DNA from: Delphinapterus leucas
Taxonomy: Eukaryota > Chordata > Mammalia > Artiodactyla > Monodontidae
Direction of reading: 5' to 3'
DNA: 64,000 bases
Assembly: GCF_002288925.2 (NCBI RefSeq)
Contig: NW_022098004.1
Location: forward strand, 8,563,604 to 8,627,603
The notes beneath the pieces were generated by a model. That model worked only from the letters and a program-made list of their open reading frames with translations, was not told where the DNA came from and did no database searches. Positions 24,367 to 35,400 of this stretch are shown here, one piece after another. A program made the position numbers and the translations under genes. Positions within the stretch are counted from its first letter, which is position 1, and the number at the start of each line of letters is the position of its first letter.

Positions 24367-27238
24367 CCATGGCCTTTCCCATGTCCCCTGGAGCTACTAA
24401 AAGAAATTTGCACTCTGTACATAAAAATGGGTGGATGGACAGACGGATGGGTGGATGGATAAATGGACAGGCAGATGAAATGATATATGGATATGGATGA
24501 GTAACAGGGTTTGTTATCCCTCTGTCTACCCAACTAACACAAAATCTGACACAGGACAAGCTTTCAGTGAGTAAAGACCTGACGCTTAAGGATTTCAATG
24601 ACGGTCAACTGGTCACTCCCTTTCAAGACTTGGGCTGGGGGAAAACTCAGAGTCATCTTACATACGTTGATATTTGTTCATTCATCAAAACCTAGGTGTC
24701 TTCATGCATCAGTGATGCACGTGAGTAGGTCCTTGAGGATCCCTGCTCCTCCAAGACAGTTTCCAAAAATCCTAACAGTAGTAGGATGAAAAGCAAGAGT
24801 GGGCTAGCGACCAATTAAAGAAAACTTGCCTTCTTCCAAGTCTGTCATGAGAAAGTCTAAAGAAAAATCCCAACACTCTTGCTGACGACCTCCAGTTCCT
24901 TGCTCAAGGCACTGTCCCCATCAGGGGAGATGTCCCCATGGCCTGAATCACCACGAGTCCATTTTCAAGTGCATTAACCTCAGAGCCCCCATATTCATGG
25001 AAAGATGATGCAAAAGGAATAAAATTAGGACCAAAAAATAAAAGTCAGGTGTACATGTTTCATTCTGCAGCGAAATCTACCCTTCCCTTAATGCAGGTTT
25101 CTGTTTGAATCACCCGAGGGGATGGTATTTTAAGGCCGTATGATGCCAGAGTTACCACTGAGATCTCCACAGTCCTCTCTAGAGGAAAAGTTCCCTTAAG
25201 GTCGTACGTTGTTAGTGCTTCGTGCCTGGAGATGTTTTCTGTCCCTCTTGGCCAAACCCTTTCTAGACAGTATTCTGAGTCTCCTCCTCTCTTACTGTGG
25301 TAGAATTTGAGTCTATTCTGCAAGCTTTCACGTAGGAGCGCCTAGAAGTTAGGTGCTGGTATGAGTTAGCTTGAACCAGGGCGCAGAGGTGAAACATAAG
25401 ACCCTTGGATCAAGATGCTCTCAGCATCGTGAGGAGAATAGAGAGTAAACAGGCAATCACAAAAGTCTAGCAGGAGAGACCATTGTGATGGAAATGGTGT
25501 GCCTCCTGACCATGTTGGTGGCGATCATACAAATCTACGCATGTAATAAAATTGCATTTTATTCCTTTCAGCTGCATGTGGGTCTACAATTGCCTCAGAT
25601 TTTCAAGAAGTCAAATATATATGGATAATTGCAATGCACAGTCCCAAAGGCCGTGCTGGCGTTGGAGCATAGAGTGGAAACGTACCGTCTCACTGTGATT
25701 AGGAGAAGCAACCAGAGAAGGACCTCATCACAGGTAAATGTGAGGACGTGGGAAAGGCCATGCAATGTAGACACTGGCCCGTGCCTCCCCCGCAAGCCGG
25801 CGCTCCCGCCAGTCTACTGCTGCCTCTCTTTTAGACCTAAAAGAATGTCTGCTTTAATCTGTAGCAGTCTCCCTTTCTCCCCCTCTCTTTCACAGGTCAT
25901 TCACTTGTCAAAGAACCTGGAGCCTTTGTCTTACAGAATTGCCCATATTCTGGATTTGAATGGTTACTTCTTCATGGGGTCTGGATCATTTCTCTCTCCG
26001 CTGTTATCTCCTGATAGTGGTAATTTATCATCACCATCACCATCGTCACCATCACCACATTGTACCAAATCATCCCAGCATTGTTGGAAGGGTGAGAACG
26101 TAGGCAGTCGAGTGCTACTTCTAGAAGTCTAATGCCCCTATCGTGTAACTTTAAACGAAGCCTTTCTTCCCCACGACGTAGAACACGGACCACGATCTCA
26201 TGTTGGTGCTCAAGCTTGGGGACTGATTCCCGTACAAAGACAATGCACGGACTTGTGCAATGGCCAAGAAAGGCCGGCCCTGCAGCTGCATTCAGAGCAG
26301 GGAGTTTCTGGAAACAGACCTTTCTGACGGTAAGTTCCAATAAAGCTGGTGGGTGTTATATTAATGACTAGGCTCTTAGTCACCTCAAGGGAACTGAGAT
26401 CAGGTGACACCAGGACGGTGGAGGGAGGTGAGATATTCGCAATTTGGACCGCAGATGCGAACATAATTTCACGGGCATTTTCATAATCGTTCTTATGCTT
26501 CGATTAAATGCGTCACATACTGCTGGCCTACAAGCTGGGAGGCAGGGGGTGAAGTGAGGAAATCCAAGGTTATTTATTTGCCTTAAAACCTATGCTCTGA
26601 GACGGCCGGGAGAGGGGATATACCTCATCTTTAAAACACAAAATCTTCACTTCTCAGCTCAACCTGTGCACTTTAGCGCTCAAAAACAACCCACAAACAG
26701 ACCAGTGCATAATCGTGTGTAGCAGACACCAATTCAGGGATAGTAACAGAGACTTCAAAAGTGTCAAAGGCACTTTTATAAAAGGAGGGGAAAAGATTAA
26801 GTACAAAAGCCCTGTACCATTTGCCTTTGACCCTTAACTCCTTTTCCACCTGCCTGTAAAACAGACTTCCTGGGGTCTTTTCCACCTGAAGGGTCCAATA
26901 AGACAGTCTTAGGGACACACAGGGTCAGCCTGACATCTCTAAACACCCACTACCAGTGGAAGCCAGAGGGCTATAGGCCTAGAGATTTCAGCTCACCTGA
27001 TCTTTCCTCAAACTTTCTTCTTTTGATTATCTGTTCTTCTTGGGTGACCGAAACAAACATAGGAATGTAATAATAATGATGTTGCCATGGCAGAAACAGG
27101 GTTCTCAGATCAAAGGATTCTCACTGTACTCATAGAATGACTCATTTGGTCAGCTGGTCAACCCTTATCCAGTACCCGTGATGCTCCGTGCTGGTGATGG
27201 GTGTTCTCGGGACGGATACAAAAATGGGCCACTTTCTT
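24367..27238. other. Intergenic, mostly unique
   Basis: A (GGAT)-like stretch at 24427-24475 and the ATC repeat near 26,040 are the only patterns noted. No gene recognised. Confidence 0.4.
26027..26060 (+). repeat. (ATC)n/(CAT)n trinucleotide repeat
   Basis: Imperfect atcaccatcaccatcgtcac pattern. Confidence 0.75.
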
Positions 27239-27360
27239 GGGAATTCCCTGGCGGTCCAGTGGTTAGGATTCTGAGCTTTCATTGCCGAGGGCCCAGGTTC
27301 AATCCCCGGTTGGGGAACTAAGATCCCACAAGCCGAGAAGCACAACCAAAAAAAAAAAAA
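27239..27360 (+). mobile_element. Short tRNA-derived SINE
   Basis: gaattccctggcggtccagt head, B box ggttcaatcccc, short body and A tail. Flanked by aaaatgggccacttt and aaatggaccactt, an imperfect target duplication. A shorter subfamily than the CHR copies elsewhere. Confidence 0.85.
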
Positions 27361-27384
27361 TGGACCACTTCCCAATGCCTTTCC

Positions 27385-27490
27385 TGATATAATATATGAT
27401 ATGATTTTACATACAACGCTATATTATATTATATAATGCTATACTAACTTATATGATACTATGCTATACCACATTACATTATATAGTATC
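27385..27490 (+). repeat. AT-rich degenerate TATA/CTATA repeat
   Basis: Irregular repetition of tatat, ctata and gata words; no coding capacity. Confidence 0.7.
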
Positions 27491-27554
27491 TCACAGTATC
27501 TGTTATTTGTCTATGTGTTTCTGGTATATCTCCCTCTCACAATAGATAATTAGA

Positions 27555-27725
27555 TGGTTGGAGCATGAACTTTGCCGCCATGCTGGATTCATACCTTGTA
27601 CCCCTCACCAGCTGAGAGACCTTGGAAAACCTCCGCCACGTTTCTGTACCTTAGCTTCCTTCTCAGCTACACGGAAATAGCAGCACGTATCCCTGAGGGC
27701 CGTTGTGAAGAGCGAGTGAGCTAAA
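27555..27725 (+). mobile_element. MIR SINE relic
   Basis: ttggagcatgaactttgccg, cagctgagagaccttggaaa and gccgttgtgaagagcgagtg are in MIR order. Confidence 0.65.
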
Positions 27726-27856
27726 GCCAAGGGCAGGGCCCGGGTGAGTACCGCGTTCGTTCTGGCTGCCGGTCATGTTGTCGTTTGGTGAGGGGCCCCA
27801 TGCTGTGGAGGACACCTCCTCCGTCACACGCCGTGATTTCCCGTGTCCCTGCCCGT

Positions 27857-27992
27857 CCAACCCCTGTGGCAAAGGGATGAAGTATGCTCACTGACTCAGA
27901 CTCAGACTCACTTCCCGCGTCCCTGCCCACCCCATTTCTGAGTCTAAGTCTGAGTCAGTCAGCATATTTCATCCCTTTGCCACAGGGGTTGG
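27857..27992. repeat. Near-perfect inverted repeat, 54-bp arms, 28-bp loop
   Basis: Arm 27857-27910 is the reverse complement of 27939-27992 with only three mismatches in 54 positions. The loop is 27911-27938. The inner arm ends carry a gactca/gagtct hexamer repeat. The loop repeats the left flank (ttcccgtgtccctgccc at 27838-27854, ttcccgcgtccctgccc at 27912-27928). It is not a recognised transposon end; a template-switch duplication is the best guess. Confidence 0.9.
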
Positions 27993-29149
27993 ATCGGGGT
28001 GGGCGGATAACCAGTCACATGAGCCAGACCACTTCGACCCCAGCCATGACTTTCATGTGCCCAACTGGGGACTCAGACCGACTCCCATTGGACCTGCTGG
28101 AGCTGGAGCTGGAGCTGCTCCCACAGGGAGCCCTGGCCTGGAGTCCAGGCACAAGAGGCGTGAGGAAGCCAGTGCCAAGGACATCGTGTGGCTCCTGCCT
28201 GCAACCAGCTCTGTTCCTGCACCTTTTGGGCACGTGGGCCCATAAGGTCCCTTTCTCCTTAATTCAGTTTAGGTCACAGTGTTTTCACCTGCAACACCAA
28301 GAGGGCCAATAGTTGGCGCCCCAGCATGTGCTGAAGACCAGGACTGGAGGAGCACGTAAAGGACTCAGAGCTCACACGGCGAGGAAGTAGCAAAAGCCCG
28401 CCTTGAACCCGGTTCTGCCCAACCACTGCACCATGAGCTCCCAGAGCTCCAGAAGGCTCCAGAAGGGAGGTCAAGATGCACCTGCGGGGATCCACAAAGA
28501 AAAGGCGGGAGTCGGAGACGGCTTCTGGAAGCAGCGGCAATTGCATTAACGACCGACCTTTACTAAATGCTTATCAGAAGCCAGTCCCCGCGGTCAGAGC
28601 TCCATGGAGCCTTGCGCCAGAGCTGCGCCTGGGGGATGAGCACGATTTGGGCATGTGGAAATGGGGGCAGGCGGGCTTTCGTATTTGAAGATGACGAAAG
28701 AGTGTCCGTGTCCCTCGAAGCCCTGGGGAGGCAGCTGTGACTCCAGGCTGGAATGGGGCCTGCTTCGGTGGTGGCAGCCAGTGCTGGAATACGGGTGGCA
28801 CACCTTGGTACACCGGCGTATTTAATCACTTCCCTCCGTTCATCCCGAATTCCATGCCAGCAAGACTTGCTGATTTCCACCTCAGTTCCAGGGCCCGCAC
28901 ATCTCCACCATGTTTCCACCCACTTCCAGCTCGGGAAGACGTAGGCCGATTAGGGAACAAGATAAGCATCCTGGTAACTGAGGGATGCGCCACTGGACGA
29001 GTGAGAGGTGAGTGTGGGGACTGCCTTGTTGCAACATAGCAGCCACCTGGCGCCTCTTAGAGGCGCGTTTTCTGGGACACTTGGCAGGACATTTTGTGTG
29101 CCTTAGCACTTCAGAAAGCAAGGCGAGGAACCGGAATGTTCGTGTAGTC
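27993..29149. other. Intergenic, no gene recognised
   Basis: Includes a short gagctg hexamer repeat near 28,100. Frames up to 142 codons overlap the inverted repeat and are not coding-like. Confidence 0.4.
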
Positions 29150-29290
29150 ACTTTCATTGAATAAATATGTATTGAGCACCTACTGTGTGCAGAGCACTGC
29201 AGTAGGCAAAGAAGCTGGAGACATGAGAGCTGTCGTCCTGGCTTCAGGACACTCACAGGGCAGGTGGGGAATTCACGTGGCACCATGAGG
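29150..29290. repeat. Ancient interspersed repeat
   Basis: ataaatatgtattgagcacc, tactgtgtgcagagcactgc and gagacatgagagctgtcgtc are standard phrases of old mammalian repeats. Family not assigned. Confidence 0.5.
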
Positions 29291-29440
29291 GCTCAGAGGC
29301 TGTGAGCACAGGGACCGGACACCTAGCCCACCTTGGGGCTAGTGGACTGGCACAAGGACTCAGGTAAGGCTTTTAAGAGGAAACCCAAGACCTGAAGAAG
29401 GATCAGAATTAGCCAGGAGATAGGACAGAGGGAAGATGGC

Positions 29441-29453
29441 GGGGGGGGGGGGG
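29441..29453 (+). repeat. G13 homopolymer
   Basis: Thirteen G in a row between ggaagatggc and cgtggag. Confidence 0.85.
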
Positions 29454-29669
29454 CGTGGAGTTCCAGGTGGGTGAAATTATACAAAATCTCAGGAGAAAGG
29501 GAAAGAAAGAGGAACTCTGCCAGGTTTGGGGGTGACTACAGCTTGAAGGCAGGAGCAGAAAAGACAGAAGGGAAAACGTTTCCTGAGACCCTCGAATGCA
29601 CGAGGCGCCATAGATGGAAGCGGTATACGTAGGACGTCAGCACGGCCTTTGGCACATACTAAGAGATGA

Positions 29670-29850
29670 GTTCTTTTGAGCACTCACCAGGGGACTGGCT
29701 GACATATGCCAGGCACTGGGTACCCATGCTCATCGTGGTGACAAAAACTCTCTCCACCTTTGACCCAGGGGGAGAGTGAGGCCCAGAGCCTGGGTCAAAC
29801 AACTTGCCCAGGTCTCACACCTGGGATGAAGCAGGATTCAGACCCCATGT
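29670..29850 (-). mobile_element. MIR SINE relic
   Basis: Reverse MIR: atatgccaggcactgggtac, gagtgaggcccagagcctgg, aacaacttgcccaggtctca, gcaggattcagaccccatg. Confidence 0.65.
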
Positions 29851-30708
29851 CGGCCTGCTGCCAAAGGGCAGCATCTCCTGGCTCAGCAACCCTCAGAAAT
29901 CCATGCTTTACCTTCTCACTGCTCGGCCACTAAAGGCTCTGAACATCGTTGACCTAAAAGCCCAGCATCGTTTGGCCTGGAGATGCAGGAGGCTTTGGCC
30001 CTCCCATTCTGCCCCACCTCACTGGCTCTGTCATTTTGACCTCAACGATATTGTGACCTTGTCATTGAGACCCACCAGTGCTTTACAGCATCACAGCATG
30101 TCAGCTCTGTCTGTGCATATGGGTATCTGGGCCATGCTTACCTAGCCCGTATTCAGCCTCAAAGGGCCGAGAACATTCCCTCCGTGCAATTCAGATTTGT
30201 TTTTTAACGTCTTCGTGCAGTCCAGCCCATTTTCAGCTTGAAAAATGAGCTGGAGAAGACAGGGAAGCTTTGCTGAGGTCAGAGGGTGAATCAGCAGCCT
30301 GTCTCCATGCCGACCCACCTTTCCCAACCGGCCAGCGCCCACATCACTCAGCCCCGATTAGCAGCTCCTCACAGAGCCTGGAGGCCACAGTCGGTGACGC
30401 TCGCCTGGAGAGTCCCCATCACTCCCCCGGAGCCCCGGTGACGATCCCCGGCCGAGTCTCCTGCGGCAGCCAGCACCACGTTCTCAGGCAGGACAGAGAC
30501 CCCAGAGAGCAGGTCATAAATACCCACCGGCTCCTTCCTGCTTTCATGCCCAGCTTCCTCTGCAAGGCGGTGAGATGGGCACCAAGAAGGGCAGATTCTG
30601 CGAAAGCCTGCACATTGAGATCCTTTCAAGAGAGACCTGGGGGAACCAGTTGCAGCTCAAAGGTGGACACTGGCAACTCTGAACTCTTCTGTTCAAGAAA
30701 ACGCCTTG

Positions 30709-30758
30709 CCATTGTAAAGCAATTATACTCCAATAAAGATGTTTTAAAAAAAAAAAAA
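30709..30758 (+). mobile_element. Ultra-short 5'-truncated L1 insertion
   Basis: Only about 35 bp of a LINE 3' end (attgtaaagcaattatactc then caataaagatgtt) plus an A tail, between 14-bp duplications aagaaaacgccttg (30695-30708) and aagaaaatgccttg (30759-30772) with one mismatch. Confidence 0.8.
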
Positions 30759-31164
30759 AAGAAAATGCCTTGGAGCCTCCCGGCTTCAAAACTGGCATTG
30801 GGAAATGGCAGGAAAGGCGGTGATCGAAACAAAAAAAACCAGGGGGGAAGGAATGGATCGCTAAGAGGCTTTTATACACACACAGAGTTCTTCTGCTTAG
30901 TTTTTCTAGGTTACATCTATTTTTTATTAGTCTCTGAGGTCCCAGCTTTGGACAACTACTATATTTTGACAGGGCGAAGGTTTACAAAGATCAGGGCAGG
31001 TGAAACTTCAAACAGTTGTCTAAGTCATCTGCCATCTGCGACGGGGAGCTCTGTCTATACCAAAAAGAATGTAATTTTAGAATTGATTAGAAGGGTGGGT
31101 ATAGGACATCCAGATGGGGTAAGTTAGTTTAAAATTATTCCAATTACCAAATAGGCCAATTCCT

Positions 31165-32125
31165 TTTTTTTTTCAGCTTTATTGAGATATAATTGACAAA
31201 TATAAATTGTATATATTTCAGGCGCACAATGTAATGTTTTGGTATACGTATACATTGTGAAATAATTACCACAATCAAGCTAGTTAAAATATCCATTACG
31301 TCACATAGTTACTATCTTCTTTGTGTGTGTGTCTGTGTGTGTGTGTCTGTGTGTTAAGAGCACTTAAGATCTACCCTCTTAGCAAATTACGGTACTCAAT
31401 ATACAACACAGTATTGGTCACTACAGCCAACATGCTGTAGAATAGATCTCCAGAATTTATTCATCCTGCATAACTGACACTTTGTACCCTTTGATCAGCT
31501 TCTCCCCATTTTCCTCCACCCTTTAATCCCTCATAACCACCATCCTAATCTCTGATTTTGTGAGTGTGACCTTTTAAGTTTCTACATATAAGTGAGATCA
31601 CACAGTATTTGTCTTTCTGTGTCTGGCTTATTTCACTTAGTATAATGTCCTCCAGATTCATCCATGTTGTCACAAATGTCAGGGTCTCTTTCTTTTCTAA
31701 GGCCGAATAATATTCCATTGTATATGTATACCAGATTATCTTTATCCAGTCACCTGTGGATGGACACTTAGGCGGTTTCCATATCCTGACTATTATAAAT
31801 AATGCTGTGATAAATATGGGAGTCCAGCTATCTCTTTGAGATACTGATTTCATCTCCCTTGGACATATACCCATAAGTGGAATTGCTGGACCATATGGTA
31901 GTCCTATTTTTAATTTTTTTGAGAAACCTCCATACTGTTTTCCACAGTGGCTGCACCAACTGACATTCTTGCTAACAGTGCACAAGGGTTCCCTTTTTTT
32001 TGCCACATCTCCACCAACCCTTGTTATCTTTTGTCTTTTCAATAATAGCCATCCTAACAGGTGTGAGGTGCTATCTCATTGTGGCTTTGACTTGCATTTC
32101 CCTGTTGATTTGGTGATGTTCTAGG
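31165..32125 (-). mobile_element. L1 fragment, ORF2 C-terminus and 3' UTR
   Basis: Antisense L1. The complement contains a decayed end of ORF2 (readable as WYTYTMEYYSALEKKE within 31545-32042) and an L1M-type 3' UTR starting at the attgagatataattgacaaa end. A TG-rich stretch lies at 31320-31355. Frames are broken, so it is immobile. Confidence 0.9.
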
Positions 32126-32339
32126 CCCATTTAATTTTAAATGTCCACTAGGGGACTCGAATAATCCAGTGGGTCATTTTGTATAATGGGGGGACTGGGA
32201 GGGGCCGTCTCTACTGGGTTGCTGAGGGGCTCGGTCCCTTGCAATGCTGTCATCAGCAGGTCAGGGGGAGGGTCAGAAGTGCAGAGGTCCCCAGCCATTT
32301 ATACAGCTGCCCTGTGGCCTCATGTGGTGAAAGCCACTT

Positions 32340-32475
32340 CACAGGCACAGTCTCTGATCCTGCCCACCTCCCATTTTGCAGGTGAGGGGCCTGCTTCTGA
32401 GAGGTTAAGCGCATCAGTTTCATTTGCAGCTGGTGCAAAGGTGGGAAGCGAATTAAAACTAGTCGATGGCACATC
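32340..32475 (-). mobile_element. MIR SINE relic
   Basis: Reverse MIR: cacctcccattttgcaggtg, cttctgagaggttaagcgca. Confidence 0.55.
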
Positions 32476-35400
32476 CTAGATTCAAAGAGATTTAGGCAGC
32501 AGGGAACAGTCTTGATCGAATGAGATGGACCCTAGGGGGATCGTTGTATGTTTCCGTGCTTGGGCTCAAAAATGTTAGCCCACAAACAGAGGATAGGGGA
32601 AATACGAGGAGAAAAGGCCTGGGGCCGTGCTCGATGAGTCCCTGGTGTTATGTGTCTGCCGGAGAGGTCGGGAAATTGTGGTCTAGCATGGGGAGCAGAC
32701 AGGCTGCAGCTCAAGGAGGCAGAGGGTGGGGCTACAGCCTGGGGATCCGAGTTCAGCTCTGGAACCTGAACCCTCAGGTGGGGGCAGCGACCTCAAGGCA
32801 GGGGCGCTTGAAATGCAGGCATATGTGGAAATGCTAAAGGCACTGACTATGTCTAGAAATGAAAAGGAAAGGCACGGAGAGGGTGTCATAGTGGTTGTCT
32901 TCTACTCCTCAGAGCCCCCAAAGGATGTAAGTGTATAATCCCCAAAGGATTTTGAGTGTATAAAATCAAGACTCATGTAGAGAAGAAGGGATATGACTTG
33001 ATAGTAGACAAACAGACAAACAAACAAACAGCTCTCCTGACAGTCTCAGGACTGTGGGAAGATAGAAGGTAAAATAGGGAGGTAGTGAGCACCCAATCAC
33101 TGGAGGTAATCAAGTACATGCTGTCAGGACCACACACGGACTTGTGTGGGTGCTACGTGCTTTGGTTTCCATGCACTCCTTCCACAAGAAAACTTAATTA
33201 AATTTTATGGCTTTGTTTATATACTGACAGAATCCATGCTAGATGATTTTCATTTCTTTAACTCTGATTTTAGAAGAAATGAAAATGTTTTCCTGGGCCC
33301 CTCTCCGAAGTGAATTCTGCCAAAGAACAGAGGAGTGCCCCAAGCTGCTTTTTGAGATGGTTAGGGTGCGTGTGTTGCCAGGAGCATGGCGTGAAGCATG
33401 GCGTGCCTGCTACGATTCCATTCTGTAAAGAGTGTCCACCCGGACCCCAACTGTCATAGATGGTCACACCTGAGACCACGATTAGGGGACCAGAGTGGAG
33501 ATGAGGAATTGTGGTTCTTTTGTTTGATGTCCTCCCATTTCCGTCTTGTTCAAATGTTTATATTTAACCAAGAGCATGGATCGCTGTTTATAAAATGACA
33601 AAATAAGAATACTGGCAAAAGGTCTATAAGTTGGACTTTCATTTTTATTGGGGGTTAGGGGCGGGGATGTTTCACTCAGTTCTCTGTTCAACCAGCAACA
33701 CTGCCATGATGGATAATGCCGTGAGGGTGTCACTGGGCGAGTTTGGTGTTTTCAGTGCACAGAACAACACGCGAGAAGGTTCAGCAAAACCCATGATGCA
33801 ACCAAGAACAAAGATACAACACAGGCCACAAGGGATCTCTTCTCTCAGGTCCAGCCAAACAAACTGAGAAACACACAGATTGAGAAATCGCCTGCATCAG
33901 CGCACTCTCGCAGTCAGCACACACGTATTTAAGTTTGGTTTGTGTCTTCTAGAGCTCCAGGTTCCAGCTCCCAGGCCGAGTGGCTGCTAAATGCCTCTGG
34001 AACAGGACCTAAGAGTCACCCCAGACCCAGGGGGAGGAAGGAGAGTGACCAAAACTCTACAGAGGCAGCACGACCACCAGCCCGTCCCCTGGGTTCCCCT
34101 GCACAGAAGACACATCCTGAACAGACACTGTCCCAGTATCAGGTTCGTTTCTTTATTCCTGCCTTTTTAAAAAAAAATCAGTTCTGATTTCAGCACAGTA
34201 AATCTTTGAAGGGTTGAATGCTTTCGAGACAAGTTCCCTGCGTGGTACAGCCATGAGTAGGATCAAAAAGGGTAACAATGGAATGGTGAATTGCAAGTGG
34301 TTCCTAATTGAAGGAAAAGAAAAAGCTAGGGAGATGTCCATGGCCTGAAAAAAGGAAAGAAGGGGAAAAAAACCAACAAGCGTGGAAATCTGTTGATTTG
34401 GAATGGCGAGAGTAGGAAAGAGGCCCCATCATTTTGGATCTCCATCTGGTGCCTAAACCCCGAAGAAGTCCTTTCGTTCAAATGCCGGTGTGTGCACAGA
34501 GCTATTATCAATCACGTCCTGTCTGCCAGGCCACACTGGGTGTCTGTCGGGTGAGGGAGGGAGGAAAGCTGGAGGAAATCTGGGAGGCTGTCCCGGGAAT
34601 TCTCACTTGAGAAAACATCTGGCTTTTCCACATCTCTAGTGCAAAACAAACAAGAATTTTATTAAATGATGTGTATTGTGTTCTAAGGTAGAACTCTCTG
34701 ACACAAACAAGCAGACAAAACAAACAAGACCCCAGACTCGAGCACTTGCTACCAGGGTCCTTCACAAAGGCACAGGTGACGAGTTGTGGGTTTTTTTTTC
34801 AGAATCCACTTTCCAGTAAACAATGTAAACAGTGTATGAAGACCCCAGACCCTTCTTCTGCCCTCGTCCCGCTGCCCACCCGCACCAGGCCTATACCCCC
34901 ATCGAAATGATAACCCCCCCCCCAAAGAAACCTCCAGATGCCATTTGTCTACTTTTCGCTCTCTCCTCACGATTACTCCCCTCCTCTGATGGCCTGCCTT
35001 CCCCGAAACCAAACGTGAGCCGTTCTCTAACTGCACTGGAAAATCAGAATTTACTGTACATATGTTTGTGTTCCACTTAATAAAAAAAAACCTATATTTT
35101 AAGATAAACTTTGTTAGTAATTCATGAGGTAAGTGACTATTTATGCTAATCAGGCAGAAATATATTCTCAGGCATAATGCATTACATAAATTTGAATGTA
35201 AAATGTTCAATTATGAAGTAAATACAGGTAATGCAAATAATAAATTACCTCTAATAAAAATTATAGAAGATGTGTCTTCAAAGAGAGAGCGGCTTTAACT
35301 TACAACTGTGAATTGCTTAAAGAGAAAAGAATTAATAAATGCTGATTTACTCTGATGATTATTTAGCACATAATTCACCTATTCATAACGACTCCCAGTA

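Noticed and set aside
27884..28312. 142-codon frame starting in the inverted repeat
   Set aside because: Its N-terminal SDSDS and SLSLS runs are translations of the gactca/gagtct hexamer repeat in the arms; no domain.
30270..31127. 285-codon open frame on the + strand
   Set aside because: It runs through an L1 3' tail with its poly(A) run (read as Lys) and has no recognisable domain; chance frame.
31545..32042. 165-codon minus-strand frame as a host gene
   Set aside because: Recognisable decayed end of L1 ORF2, so assigned to the mobile element.
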